Assembly (NCBI GenBank): GCA_902791785.1
Contig: CADAXH010000026.1
Span: 1 to 13,144 of the forward strand
From: an uncultured Ruminococcus sp.
GTDB lineage: Bacteria > Bacillota > Clostridia > Oscillospirales > CAG-272
Reading direction: 5' to 3'
Length of the DNA stretch: 13,144 nucleotides
In this document: piece by piece, positions 7,460-13,144 of the stretch
Position numbering within the stretch: position 1 is the stretch's first letter
Layout: each line of letters opens with the position of its first letter
Program-made: the position numbers and the translations under genes
Notes under the pieces: generated by a model
Seen by the model: the letters and a program-made list of their open reading frames with translations, nothing else
Told to the model about the DNA's origin: nothing
Databases searched by the model: none

Positions 7460-8024
7460 AGATGTCTACTCCTTTACTATCAATTTCTTGTTTTAACAAA
7501 GCGCTGTGAATTGAGTTGTAGTGAACTATATCTATTTCGGAATCAATCCCAATGAAAAAAGCTCGCGCTATTTTTTCAAATTCGTCACTCCCAATATCAG
7601 GTGCATCAATAGCAATATCCATATCACTATTTGTTCCACAACGCATCGTTACTGAACTCCCAAATATAATTAAACGTTTAATCCTGCCATCCAACTTTGC
7701 TATTGAAATTGCTTTGAGAGCATCACGTTGCTTGGTGGGAAAAATATATTTTAAATTATCGTCTCCCTGAATTATCACAGGGAATATATTTGGCTTTTTC
7801 ATAATTTTTAAATATTGTGACAAAATGCCCTCGTCACTAGTAACTGAGTATACACTGACATTCAATGCTTTGACAATCTTTTCAATCACTTCTATCGAAA
7901 CAACTTTATTATGATTCAATTTGTTAATTTGATATTGAGATATATTTGCTTTTTCTTTTAATTCCTTCTTCGTCATTTTACGCATGTATAGTATTTGCCA
8001 CAAGCCTTTGTATTTCGAACCCAT
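7446..8024 (-). CDS. XRE-type helix-turn-helix fused to a minimal nucleotidyltransferase (MNT)
   Basis: A 192-residue, two-domain protein. Residues ~5-65 form an XRE/Cro-like DNA-binding domain (LWQILYMRKMTKKELKEKA, ISQYQINKLN, VIEKIVKALNVSV). Residues ~95-190 form a polymerase-beta-fold nucleotidyltransferase. The GS-x10-DxD motif is exact (Gly122-Ser123, Asp134, Asp136) and a third acid is likely Asp165 (EIDIVHY), so the active site looks complete. MNT enzymes paired with HEPN proteins are known antitoxins, some transferring AMP to the HEPN toxin; here that is inference. The fused HTH would let the protein bind and repress its own promoter. ATG 8022-8024 follows GGGAGG at short spacing (3 bases). 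Later Met codons would cut into the HTH, so this start is kept. The HEPN gene overlaps its 3' end. The region is AT-rich. Confidence 0.82.
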   Translation of the reverse strand: MGSKYKGLWQILYMRKMTKKELKEKANISQYQINKLNHNKVVSIEVIEKIVKALNVSVYSVTSDEGILSQYLKIMKKPNIFPVIIQGDDNLKYIFPTKQRDALKAISIAKLDGRIKRLIIFGSSVTMRCGTNSDMDIAIDAPDIGSDEFEKIARAFFIGIDSEIDIVHYNSIHSALLKQEIDSKGVDIYVKC

Positions 8025-8056
8025 AATCCTCCCGTGAAACTATATATCCACACATT

Positions 8057-8085
8057 TTGATATCTCACATTATACTATAGTTCAA
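8057..8085 (-). promoter_or_regulatory. Candidate promoter of the HTH-MNT/HEPN pair
   Basis: On the - strand, TTGAAC (8080-8085) is 17 bases before TATCAA (8057-8062), which would give a leader of roughly 27 bases to ATG 8024. A perfect TATAAT (8069-8074) lies inside that spacer but has no good -35 of its own. The 8-bp palindrome ACTATAGT (8074-8081) overlaps the -35 and could be an operator for the encoded HTH protein. Which -10 is used cannot be settled by eye. Confidence 0.35.
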
Positions 8086-8130
8086 TCAGCCATATATTTC
8101 AATGTTTCTGATTCACTCAAAAATCCCAAG

Positions 8131-9027
8131 TCATGTCATCATCTTTTTTGAAGAGCAAACCATTGTATCATACATATCGGTGAGATATGTTCCTGTTTCG
8201 TGAATGTACTTAAGCCAGAAAGGAAGAAGAACGTCAGGAATTCCTCCATAGGCAAATTCAAATGAGAATTTTCCTTTATATTCAATATCTTTCAAAGCCT
8301 TCATATTCTCTTCCCAGTTTGTATCTCCTTCAAATGGTATGACATGAAGATCTTTGTCATAGTAGTTATCATGAACATGGGTACAAACAACATGCCTGCC
8401 AACTTGCCTCAGCGCATCAGCCATTTTTTCTTTTCCAAAAGAACATTTTGCATGACCAAAATCCCAGCAGCATGCAACACTCGAAGTGTTATAGTATTCG
8501 ATAACTGCCAGAAGTTCCTCTATTCTTGAAGTAAATCTGGATTTTCCATCCACCATTGGCCACCTTGTAGAATGGTCTTCAAATACATTTTCGATTGCGA
8601 TGACAAGTCCGTTTTTTGATGCGTATTCAACATATGGTTCAAGGTATTTACAGGTATAATCCAGTATTTCCTTTTCGTCATATTTTCCTCTCACCCTGTA
8701 CTCATCGGCATGCACAACCACATATTTGGCTCCGACAATTTTTGATGCTTCAAACAATCTCTTGCAATACACAGGAAACAATTCATCTTCATATCTGCAG
8801 TATCTGTTGAACGGAGCATGTGTCTGCTCAACAGTTATTGCTGTTTTATCCAGAACTTCCCTGTCTCTATATGCCTTTTCTCTCCAATCTTCCGACAAAA
8901 AGTCAGGTGAATAATCCACATAATCAAATCCGGCGTTTTTTAATTGACCTGCAACATCAGAAAGTTTTCGAACAGGAATAAAGTCTGAATTCTGCATTAC
9001 GTAATTTGCACATATTGATAATTCCAT
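8131..9027 (-). CDS. Sugar phosphate isomerase/epimerase (AP-endonuclease-2-like TIM barrel)
   Basis: A 298-residue, soluble, xylose-isomerase-like TIM-barrel protein. Metal and active-site positions can be read in order: His70 (QTHAPF), His106 (VVVHADEY), Glu146 (AIENVF), Asp189 and His192 (WDFGHA), His217/His219 (CTHVHDN) and Glu257 (SFEFAY). This fits a divalent-metal-dependent sugar or sugar-acid isomerase/epimerase; the exact substrate cannot be told. The Glu-Asp-His-Glu set is complete, so it should be active. ATG 9025-9027 has GGGGAC 7 bases upstream, and only 18 bases separate it from the stop of the YdeI-fRMsr gene, so the two are probably co-transcribed. No terminator is evident after its TGA; the next 106 bases hold the HTH-MNT promoter. 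Endonuclease IV (DNA repair) is a less likely alternative. Confidence 0.82.
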   Translation of the reverse strand: MELSICANYVMQNSDFIPVRKLSDVAGQLKNAGFDYVDYSPDFLSEDWREKAYRDREVLDKTAITVEQTHAPFNRYCRYEDELFPVYCKRLFEASKIVGAKYVVVHADEYRVRGKYDEKEILDYTCKYLEPYVEYASKNGLVIAIENVFEDHSTRWPMVDGKSRFTSRIEELLAVIEYYNTSSVACCWDFGHAKCSFGKEKMADALRQVGRHVVCTHVHDNYYDKDLHVIPFEGDTNWEENMKALKDIEYKGKFSFEFAYGGIPDVLLPFWLKYIHETGTYLTDMYDTMVCSSKKMMT

Positions 9028-9045
9028 ATATATTGTCCCCTATTC

Positions 9046-10056
9046 TTACAAAAGGTTCTTTTCTAGAACCCTGACAAAATTTTCAAGTCCGATTTTATCA
9101 TTCTCATCAAATCTGTTCAACAGCGGGCTGTCAATGTCTAGAACTGCAACAACATCCTTTCCTGAAAAAACAGGTATGACGATTTCAGAATTACTGGATG
9201 AATCACATGCAATATGCCCTTCAAATTCATGTACATTCGGAACCAGAATCGTTTTTTTCGTTGATAATGACGTTCCGCATACACCTTTTCCTTTCGGAAT
9301 AGATGTGCAGGCCACTTTGCCCTGGAAAGGTCCAAGCACAAGTTTATCACCTTCAACAAGGTAAAAGCCCGCCCAGTTTAAATCTTCCATTGAACTAAAA
9401 AGCAACGCTGAAGCATTTGCATAGTTAGAAATATTGTTGCTGACATTTTCCGTCAAAGCCTTTATTTGTTCGCACAACAATGAGTAATCCATATATTCTC
9501 CTGTTAATCTCCCGTAATCATTCCAGTCGCCAAACATTCTGTTCTTTTTTGTTTCTGTTATCAGATGATCAAGCGCCTTTTCATACATTACAGGCACTTT
9601 TCTTTTGTAAAAAGAAATGTTGTATGCCCTTATTCTCTGGTACAGCAAAGGAAATGACCTGAATTTTGTCCAGACTCTGTTTTTCTTCATTACATCAACA
9701 AAGTCATCATCGAATTCAAAACTATCCGGATTCAATTCCGGAAGAACAGTTCTTCCGTAATCTGTCATCAGACCGAGTTTTTCAAGCCTGCGTGCACGTT
9801 CTTTGTTTTTTTCGGTCCAGGGGCTGTTTTTCTTTCTCGGAGAAAATCTCTGAAGTCTTATTCCGTCAGAAAGCTTGTTTGTGCTGTCTATCCATCCGTA
9901 GCACATGGCTTCTTCTACTGCATCAAGATAGAAAAGGCAATCCTCACTACCCGGTTTTCCCTTTTTCACCTCAACCCAGCACTCGGATTCTTTGATATGA
10001 TTATGTTCTAGCCAGTCTCTGAAATCCGTTCTGTTGTCAACATTCAATCTTTGCAT
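9046..10056 (-). CDS. Fusion of a YdeI/OmpD-associated-like domain with free methionine-(R)-sulfoxide reductase (fRMsr, GAF)
   Basis: A 336-residue two-domain protein. Residues ~1-185 resemble the YdeI/OmpD-associated (bacteriocin-protection) family: LDAVEEAMCYGWIDS (44-58), RLQRFSPRKKNSPWTEKNKE (67-86), LEKLGLMTDYGR. Its biochemical role is unknown. Residues ~188-336 are a full-length fRMsr, which reduces free methionine-R-sulfoxide: NWAGFYLVEGDKLVLGPFQG, IPKGKGVCGT, HEFEGHIACD, SNSEIVIPV, LDIDSPLLNRFD. Cys250, Cys260 and Cys284 are spaced 10 and 24 apart, the same as the E. coli enzyme's Cys84/94/118, so the active site is complete. There is no stop or frame break between domains. The frame is open up to TTG 10107, but that codon lies 3' of a predicted -10 that overlaps the frame and has no ribosome site. 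ATG 10054-10056 has AGGA 6 bases upstream and is preferred. The gene leads an operon with the TIM-barrel gene. Confidence 0.85.
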   Translation of the reverse strand: MQRLNVDNRTDFRDWLEHNHIKESECWVEVKKGKPGSEDCLFYLDAVEEAMCYGWIDSTNKLSDGIRLQRFSPRKKNSPWTEKNKERARRLEKLGLMTDYGRTVLPELNPDSFEFDDDFVDVMKKNRVWTKFRSFPLLYQRIRAYNISFYKRKVPVMYEKALDHLITETKKNRMFGDWNDYGRLTGEYMDYSLLCEQIKALTENVSNNISNYANASALLFSSMEDLNWAGFYLVEGDKLVLGPFQGKVACTSIPKGKGVCGTSLSTKKTILVPNVHEFEGHIACDSSSNSEIVIPVFSGKDVVAVLDIDSPLLNRFDENDKIGLENFVRVLEKNLL

Positions 10057-10059
10057 ATT

Positions 10060-10066
10060 CTTTCCT
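10060..10066 (-). promoter_or_regulatory. Ribosome binding site deciding the start of the YdeI-fRMsr gene
   Basis: AGGAAAG on the - strand places its AGGA core 6 bases before ATG 10056. No such site precedes the upstream in-frame TTG at 10107. Confidence 0.65.
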
Positions 10067-10095
10067 GATATTATGGCATTGATTTTTTCATTTTC

Positions 10096-10124
10096 ATTAT
10101 ATATCAACGAAGGCTTTCATACAA
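10096..10124 (-). promoter_or_regulatory. Promoter of the YdeI-fRMsr operon
   Basis: TTGTAT (10119-10124) and a perfect TATAAT (10096-10101) on the - strand are separated by 17 bases. The predicted start is near 10089, giving a ~33-base leader to ATG 10056. The -35 sits inside a 7-bp inverted repeat. Confidence 0.65.
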
Positions 10125-10142
10125 CAAAAAACCAGTTGTTGT
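10121..10142. repeat. Inverted repeat over the -35 of the leftward promoter
   Basis: ACAACAA (10121-10127) and TTGTTGT (10136-10142) are 7-bp arms separated by 8 bases. They overlap the -35 of the - strand promoter and could be an operator. The low sequence complexity leaves chance as a possibility. Confidence 0.4.
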
Positions 10143-10154
10143 CGAAAAAATTGC

Positions 10155-10183
10155 TTGTATTGGCACCAATACAGAGTTATAAT
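10155..10183 (+). promoter_or_regulatory. Promoter of the HD-GYP gene
   Basis: TTGTAT (10155-10160) is 17 bases from a perfect TATAAT (10178-10183). The predicted start is near 10190, giving a ~30-base leader to ATG 10220. The -35 hexamer and spacer length are identical to those of the divergent promoter on the other strand. Confidence 0.7.
10156..10173. promoter_or_regulatory. 18-bp palindrome across the -35 and spacer: operator candidate
   Basis: TGTATTGG (10156-10163) and CCAATACA (10166-10173) are perfect 8-bp arms around a 2-base centre (CA). The element covers five bases of the -35 and most of the spacer of the rightward promoter, where a bound dimer would block RNA polymerase. No transcription terminator function fits here. 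The binding protein is unknown. Confidence 0.55.
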
Positions 10184-10206
10184 CACGAACAATAACAAAA
10201 ACAATT

Positions 10207-10214
10207 GGGGGGGG
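10207..10214 (+). promoter_or_regulatory. Poly-G tract acting as the ribosome site of the HD-GYP gene
   Basis: Eight consecutive Gs end 5 bases before ATG 10220. They are the only Shine-Dalgarno-like sequence for this start, pairing with the CCUCC of 16S rRNA through G-C and G-U pairs. Homopolymeric G runs of this length are prone to slippage. Confidence 0.55.
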
Positions 10215-10219
10215 CTTGC

Positions 10220-11524
10220 ATGGAACTATTGAGAGAATATCAGCTTGATATAATGCTCTTTATGAGCGGCATGTGCGGTGTTTTGGCCATAATGACTGTA
10301 ATAATCAGATCCCTGCCCCGAAAAACCAAAACCATACTTGCTTTAATGGAATTGTCCGCGATGTTCCTCCTTCTGTTTGACCGCCTTTCGTACATTTTCA
10401 AAGGAGATGCAAGTGAACTCGGTTACTACATGGTCAGAATAGGAAACGGAATGGTCTTCCTTTTCTCACTGGTGCTTCCATTTCTCGCAACAAGGTACAT
10501 TAATGACATGCTCAAAAATGAAGCCAAACTCAAAAAGACACCTTTCCAGCTGAGGATTGCTGATATCTCTTTTGGCATGGGAGTTGCTCTTCTCGCTGTT
10601 TCCCAGTTTACAGGCATTTATTATACATTTGATGAGAACAACTTTTACCATCGCTCACCATTGTTCATTTTTTGCTACGTTTTCCCGTTCCTGATAGTTC
10701 TGATGCAGGAATGGACCATTATCCAATACAGAAAAACAATCAATAAATGGCTTGCGGGATCACTTGTAATCTGTCTTGTCCTGCCGACAATAATGTCTGT
10801 TCTTCAGATATTCTTTTACGGACTTTCTCTCGGAAACATGACAATGGCATTCACCATTCTGGTGTTCTACACGTATGCGCTTAATTATCTGAGTGAATCC
10901 GCAGAAAAAGCAAAGAAGCATGAGCTGGAATCTTTGAAAGAATCACAGAAAAAGGAAGCAGCCCTGTTTGAACAGACGACATCTGCATTAGTCAACGCAA
11001 TAGATGCCAAAGACAATTATACAAGCGGTCATTCAGCCAGAGTCGCAACTTATTCAAAAGCAATAGCAAAAGAAGTCGGTTTATCTGACGAAAAATGCAG
11101 AGAGGTTTATTTTTCTGCTCTTCTCCACGATGTAGGAAAGATCGGTATAAGCAACAGAATCATAAACAAGCCGGGTAAGCTGACAGATGAAGAATATGAA
11201 CAGATAAAAACACATTCTGTAAAAGGCAACCAGATTCTCTCAAGTATAAAACAGGCCCCGTTTCTTGCCACCGGTGCACTTCATCACCATGAAAGATATG
11301 ACGGAACAGGTTATCCTGACGGTCTTGAGGGAGAAAACATTCCTGAAATAGCAAGAATAATCGCAGTTGCTGATGCCTATGATGCCATGACTTCAGAAAG
11401 AAGTTACAGAATGCCATATGAAACAAACAGGGTGATTGACGAGTTGAAAGAAGGAATCGGAACTCAGTTTGATCCCAGATATGCTGAGGCAATGATACGC
11501 ATTATTGAAAGAAATAATCATTAA
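10220..11524 (+). CDS. Membrane-anchored HD-GYP cyclic-di-GMP phosphodiesterase
   Basis: A 434-residue protein. The N-terminal ~235 residues carry about seven hydrophobic helices forming a membrane sensor I cannot assign to a named family. A charged coiled-coil linker follows (~228-255, SAEKAKKHELESLKESQKKE), then the HD-GYP domain that hydrolyses the second messenger c-di-GMP. All hallmark motifs are present: GHSARVATYS, the metal-binding LLHDVGKIGI (His303-Asp304), THSVKG, HHHERYDGTGYPDGL (GYP 364-366) and VADAYDAMTSERSY. It should be catalytically active. There is no receiver, PAS or GGDEF domain, so input must come through the membrane helices. ATG 10220 is chosen over the in-frame TTG 10205, which precedes the G-run and has no ribosome site. 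It has its own palindrome-bearing promoter and no evident terminator; the next gene has its own promoter. Confidence 0.88.
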   Translation: MELLREYQLDIMLFMSGMCGVLAIMTVIIRSLPRKTKTILALMELSAMFLLLFDRLSYIFKGDASELGYYMVRIGNGMVFLFSLVLPFLATRYINDMLKNEAKLKKTPFQLRIADISFGMGVALLAVSQFTGIYYTFDENNFYHRSPLFIFCYVFPFLIVLMQEWTIIQYRKTINKWLAGSLVICLVLPTIMSVLQIFFYGLSLGNMTMAFTILVFYTYALNYLSESAEKAKKHELESLKESQKKEAALFEQTTSALVNAIDAKDNYTSGHSARVATYSKAIAKEVGLSDEKCREVYFSALLHDVGKIGISNRIINKPGKLTDEEYEQIKTHSVKGNQILSSIKQAPFLATGALHHHERYDGTGYPDGLEGENIPEIARIIAVADAYDAMTSERSYRMPYETNRVIDELKEGIGTQFDPRYAEAMIRIIERNNH

Positions 11525-11593
11525 GAGCGCTAACCACTTAACAGACAATATTTACCACTTGCTCCGAGTATCAGTCCAGTTGCACCATAACTA

Positions 11594-11622
11594 TTTACGT
11601 TTCATTACAAATTCAATAAAAT
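11594..11622 (+). promoter_or_regulatory. Promoter of the MFS exporter gene
   Basis: TTTACG (11594-11599) lies 17 bases from TAAAAT (11617-11622). The start would fall near 11629, with a ~54-base leader to ATG 11683. The rest of the 158-base gap (11525-11682) holds no gene. It contains a 7-bp direct repeat GTCCAAG (11629-11635, 11644-11650) of unknown meaning. Confidence 0.45.
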
Positions 11623-11682
11623 GTGCTTGTCCAAGGGATTAGCGTCCAAGACAATTATTCCGAATTGAGGTTTGACAGAAAT

Positions 11683-12987
11683 ATGGACAATACAGTTGAA
11701 AAAAGAGAAAACGTATTCTTAAACAGAAATTTCAGACTTGTTTTTCTGGGTGCCCTGGTTTCAGAACTGGGAGCAATTCTTTACAATTTTGCAGTCAGCT
11801 TTTATATTCTCGACGTAAGTGGAAACAATGCGTTTCTTCAGGGATTGTACCTTGCATTGTGCGGTGTAGCTTTGCTCCTGTTCACTCCGATTGGCGGGGT
11901 TCTTGGAGACCGCTTCAACAAGGCGAAGATAATGTACATATGCGATTATCTCAAGGGCGGATCCATTATTCTGGCAACAGTGCTGATGCTTGTATTCAAA
12001 GATGCAGATTCACACATTATCATTCTCTTCGCACTGGGAATAATCGGAAATATAGTCAGCGGAATCTTTACACCAGCCTCAGGTGCTCTTTTGCCTACAA
12101 TAATTAAAGATAACCAGCTGCAGCAGGCAAATTCTTTCTTTGTGATCAAATCGTCCCTTGAAGGCATCCTGGGCATTATTCTTGCAGGTATCCTGTATGC
12201 GACAATCTCTATATACACGTTGTTTTTCATTGTCGGTTTCTGCTTTGTTGCATCAGGTGTTTCCGAGATGCTGATTAAGTACGACTTTATACCTTCTGAA
12301 GAACATCTGACATTGAAAGTCGCAGTCAAAGACATGGGCGAAGGTTTAAGATATATAAAGACAAACAAAGCCCTTACCGCCCTGCTTATTTCAATTCTGT
12401 TCATCAATTTCTTTATTGAACCTGTTACCGGAAACTTTCTCCCATATTTTGTGAAAACCGACCTTGCCGGTTCAGAGTCTTACCTGTTTGACAGTTTCCT
12501 GAAACCCGAATTATGGTCCTCACTGATCAGTGTTTTCTTTGGATTAAGTTCACTCATTGGTGCAATCATTATGAGTTCCAGACAGCAGGAAGACAAATGC
12601 GGTAGAAAAACTTCAATCCGTCTCTTTGTTTTTGCATTAGTCATGACATTTTTGACAATCAGTTATTGGCAGTTTGTTGATCGTGGCGTTTCAATCAACG
12701 GATTTCTCATCGCTTTGATTCTCGGTTGTATGGGAATGGGATTACTTATCTCAATTATTAACATCCCGGTCAGCACCACCATGATGCGCATAGTTGACAA
12801 AGACAAACTGAGCAAAGTTAACAGTATAACAAGTATTGGTTCACAAGGAATGACACCTATTGCATCCGTTTTGGCGGGACTTGTTCTGGAACACATGGGA
12901 TGTACTCCTCTTATGGCATTCTGTTCTGTCGGATTTGCCATAACTGCTGTACTGATGATGACAAACAAGCATGTAAAAGAATTCTGA
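11683..12987 (+). CDS. Major facilitator superfamily exporter (MefA/EntS-like, MFS_3 type)
   Basis: A 434-residue polytopic membrane transporter, expected to have about 12 helices and to use a proton or ion gradient. The N-terminus NRNFRLVFLGALVSELGAIL and motif A between helices 2 and 3 (GGVLGDRFNKAKIMYICDY) match the drug-efflux group related to macrolide exporters and the enterobactin exporter EntS. A central stretch, LTLKVAVKDMGEGLRYIKTN, is the usual loop between halves; the second half starts at ALTALLISILFINFF. The substrate is unknown and the neighbours give no hint. The frame is open back to GTG 11623, but that codon abuts the predicted -10. ATG 11683 is preferred although its nearest ribosome-like site, GAGG (11667-11670), is rather far (12 bases). 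A strong hairpin terminator follows the stop. Confidence 0.85.
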   Translation: MDNTVEKRENVFLNRNFRLVFLGALVSELGAILYNFAVSFYILDVSGNNAFLQGLYLALCGVALLLFTPIGGVLGDRFNKAKIMYICDYLKGGSIILATVLMLVFKDADSHIIILFALGIIGNIVSGIFTPASGALLPTIIKDNQLQQANSFFVIKSSLEGILGIILAGILYATISIYTLFFIVGFCFVASGVSEMLIKYDFIPSEEHLTLKVAVKDMGEGLRYIKTNKALTALLISILFINFFIEPVTGNFLPYFVKTDLAGSESYLFDSFLKPELWSSLISVFFGLSSLIGAIIMSSRQQEDKCGRKTSIRLFVFALVMTFLTISYWQFVDRGVSINGFLIALILGCMGMGLLISIINIPVSTTMMRIVDKDKLSKVNSITSIGSQGMTPIASVLAGLVLEHMGCTPLMAFCSVGFAITAVLMMTNKHVKEF

Positions 12988-13010
12988 TAATAATAATGAT
13001 GATGATAGAA

Positions 13011-13039
13011 ATACCCTGGAGTTATCGCCTCCAGGGTAT
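13011..13039. terminator. Hairpin terminator between the MFS gene and the convergent gene at the right edge
   Basis: ATACCCTGGAG (13011-13021) and CTCCAGGGTAT (13029-13039) form an 11-bp stem with a 7-base loop. On the + strand it is followed by GCTTTTCT, a short T-run. It starts 23 bases after the MFS stop and 7 bases past the stop of the convergent - strand gene, so it may serve both. Confidence 0.8.
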
Positions 13040-13045
13040 GCTTTT

Positions 13046-13144
13046 CTATCTGTTTTTGAATAATACTATTTCAGGGTCAATTCCGTCTTTTCCGTAACTT
13101 GAAACAAGCAGAAAATCCTTATTGGCCAGGATGCCAAACAGCCT
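13046..13144 (-). CDS. C-terminal end of an unidentified - strand gene (5' part outside the window)
   Basis: Read leftwards from the window edge, 32 codons are open in one frame and end at TAG (13046-13048). The peptide contains FGILANKDFLLVSSYGKDG and ends in IDPEIVLFKNR. The composition looks like real protein, with alternating hydrophobic strands and a polar C-terminus. The stop falls 6 bases short of the hairpin terminator, as expected for a convergent gene. The product cannot be named from so little sequence. Confidence 0.5.
   Translation of the reverse strand, partial: RLFGILANKDFLLVSSYGKDGIDPEIVLFKNR

Noticed and set aside
8069..8074. TATAAT on the - strand as a stand-alone promoter of the HTH-MNT gene
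   Set aside because: No acceptable -35 lies 16-18 bases upstream and no extended -10 is present. It is kept only as an alternative in the promoter entry.
10105..10107. TTG as the start of the YdeI-fRMsr gene
   Set aside because: It has no ribosome site, and the predicted -10 box (10096-10101) lies downstream of it, so it would not be in the transcript. ATG 10056 has a good site.
10205..10207. TTG as the start of the HD-GYP gene
   Set aside because: There is no ribosome site before it; the G-run lies after it and serves ATG 10220.
11623..11625. GTG as the start of the MFS gene
   Set aside because: It directly abuts the predicted -10 box (11617-11622) and would precede the transcription start. 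The family-like N-terminus begins near ATG 11683.
11626..11635. CTTGTCCAAG small palindrome near the MFS transcription start
   Set aside because: With 4-bp arms it is too short to call an operator. It is mentioned only as part of the gap.
11946..12407. 153-codon - strand frame inside the MFS gene
   Set aside because: It is a shadow of a well-conserved transporter with no independent support.
1..13144. CRISPR arrays, tRNA or rRNA genes, insertion sequences, riboswitches
   Set aside because: I looked for regular repeats, cloverleaf-like segments, transposase motifs and long structured leaders, and saw none. No gap between genes exceeds about 165 bases.

Overview
The window looks like a chromosomal piece of a low-GC, Gram-positive-type anaerobe (Bacillota, probably Clostridia or an Erysipelotrichia-like group). 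The basis is the AT-rich sequence, strong AGGAGG-type ribosome sites, UGA used as a stop, a lipoprotein solute-binding protein, and a maltodextrin importer of the Firmicutes type. I cannot name a genus. No rRNA, tRNA, CRISPR array, insertion sequence or phage gene is visible.

Positions 1-6965 (+ strand) are one starch/maltodextrin operon. It holds the 3' end of a type I pullulanase, a small membrane protein, a MalK/MsmX-type ATPase, an RDD-family membrane protein, a maltose-type binding lipoprotein (malE), and the two permeases (malF, malG). It closes with a 13-bp hairpin terminator. Genes are packed tightly (1-nt gap, 8-nt overlap, 11-nt gap, 45-nt gap, ATGA overlap). Together they debranch alpha-glucans and import the oligosaccharides. 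The oddity is at about 1294-1336. The small membrane protein gene runs out of frame straight into the Walker A coding sequence of the ATPase, so both genes look damaged by one deletion (or by an assembly error).

Positions 6998-10056 (- strand) run convergent to the mal operon. Reading leftwards they are: a two-domain protein fusing a YdeI/OmpD-associated-like domain to a complete free methionine-(R)-sulfoxide reductase (fRMsr, GAF fold) with all three cysteines; a TIM-barrel sugar phosphate isomerase/epimerase 18 nt downstream; and a separately promoted pair, an XRE-HTH + minimal nucleotidyltransferase (MNT) fusion overlapping a HEPN-domain gene. The last pair has the shape of an MNT/HEPN toxin-antitoxin module, but the regulator carries its own DNA-binding domain and the HEPN protein lacks the usual RNase motif.

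Positions 10057-10219 are a compact divergent control region. Both directions have TTGTAT-17-TATAAT promoters. One carries an 18-bp palindrome across its -35 and spacer, the other a 7-bp inverted repeat over its -35. Rightwards it drives a membrane-anchored HD-GYP cyclic-di-GMP phosphodiesterase whose ribosome site is a run of eight Gs.

Positions 11594-13039 hold an MFS exporter with its own promoter and terminator. The last 99 bases encode the C-terminus of a convergent, unidentified - strand gene.

Several genes need a start different from the longest open frame. The upstream TTG or GTG codons at 10107, 10205 and 11623 lack ribosome sites, and those at 10107 and 11623 also lie at or in predicted promoter elements. 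The chosen starts are 10056, 10220 and 11683.
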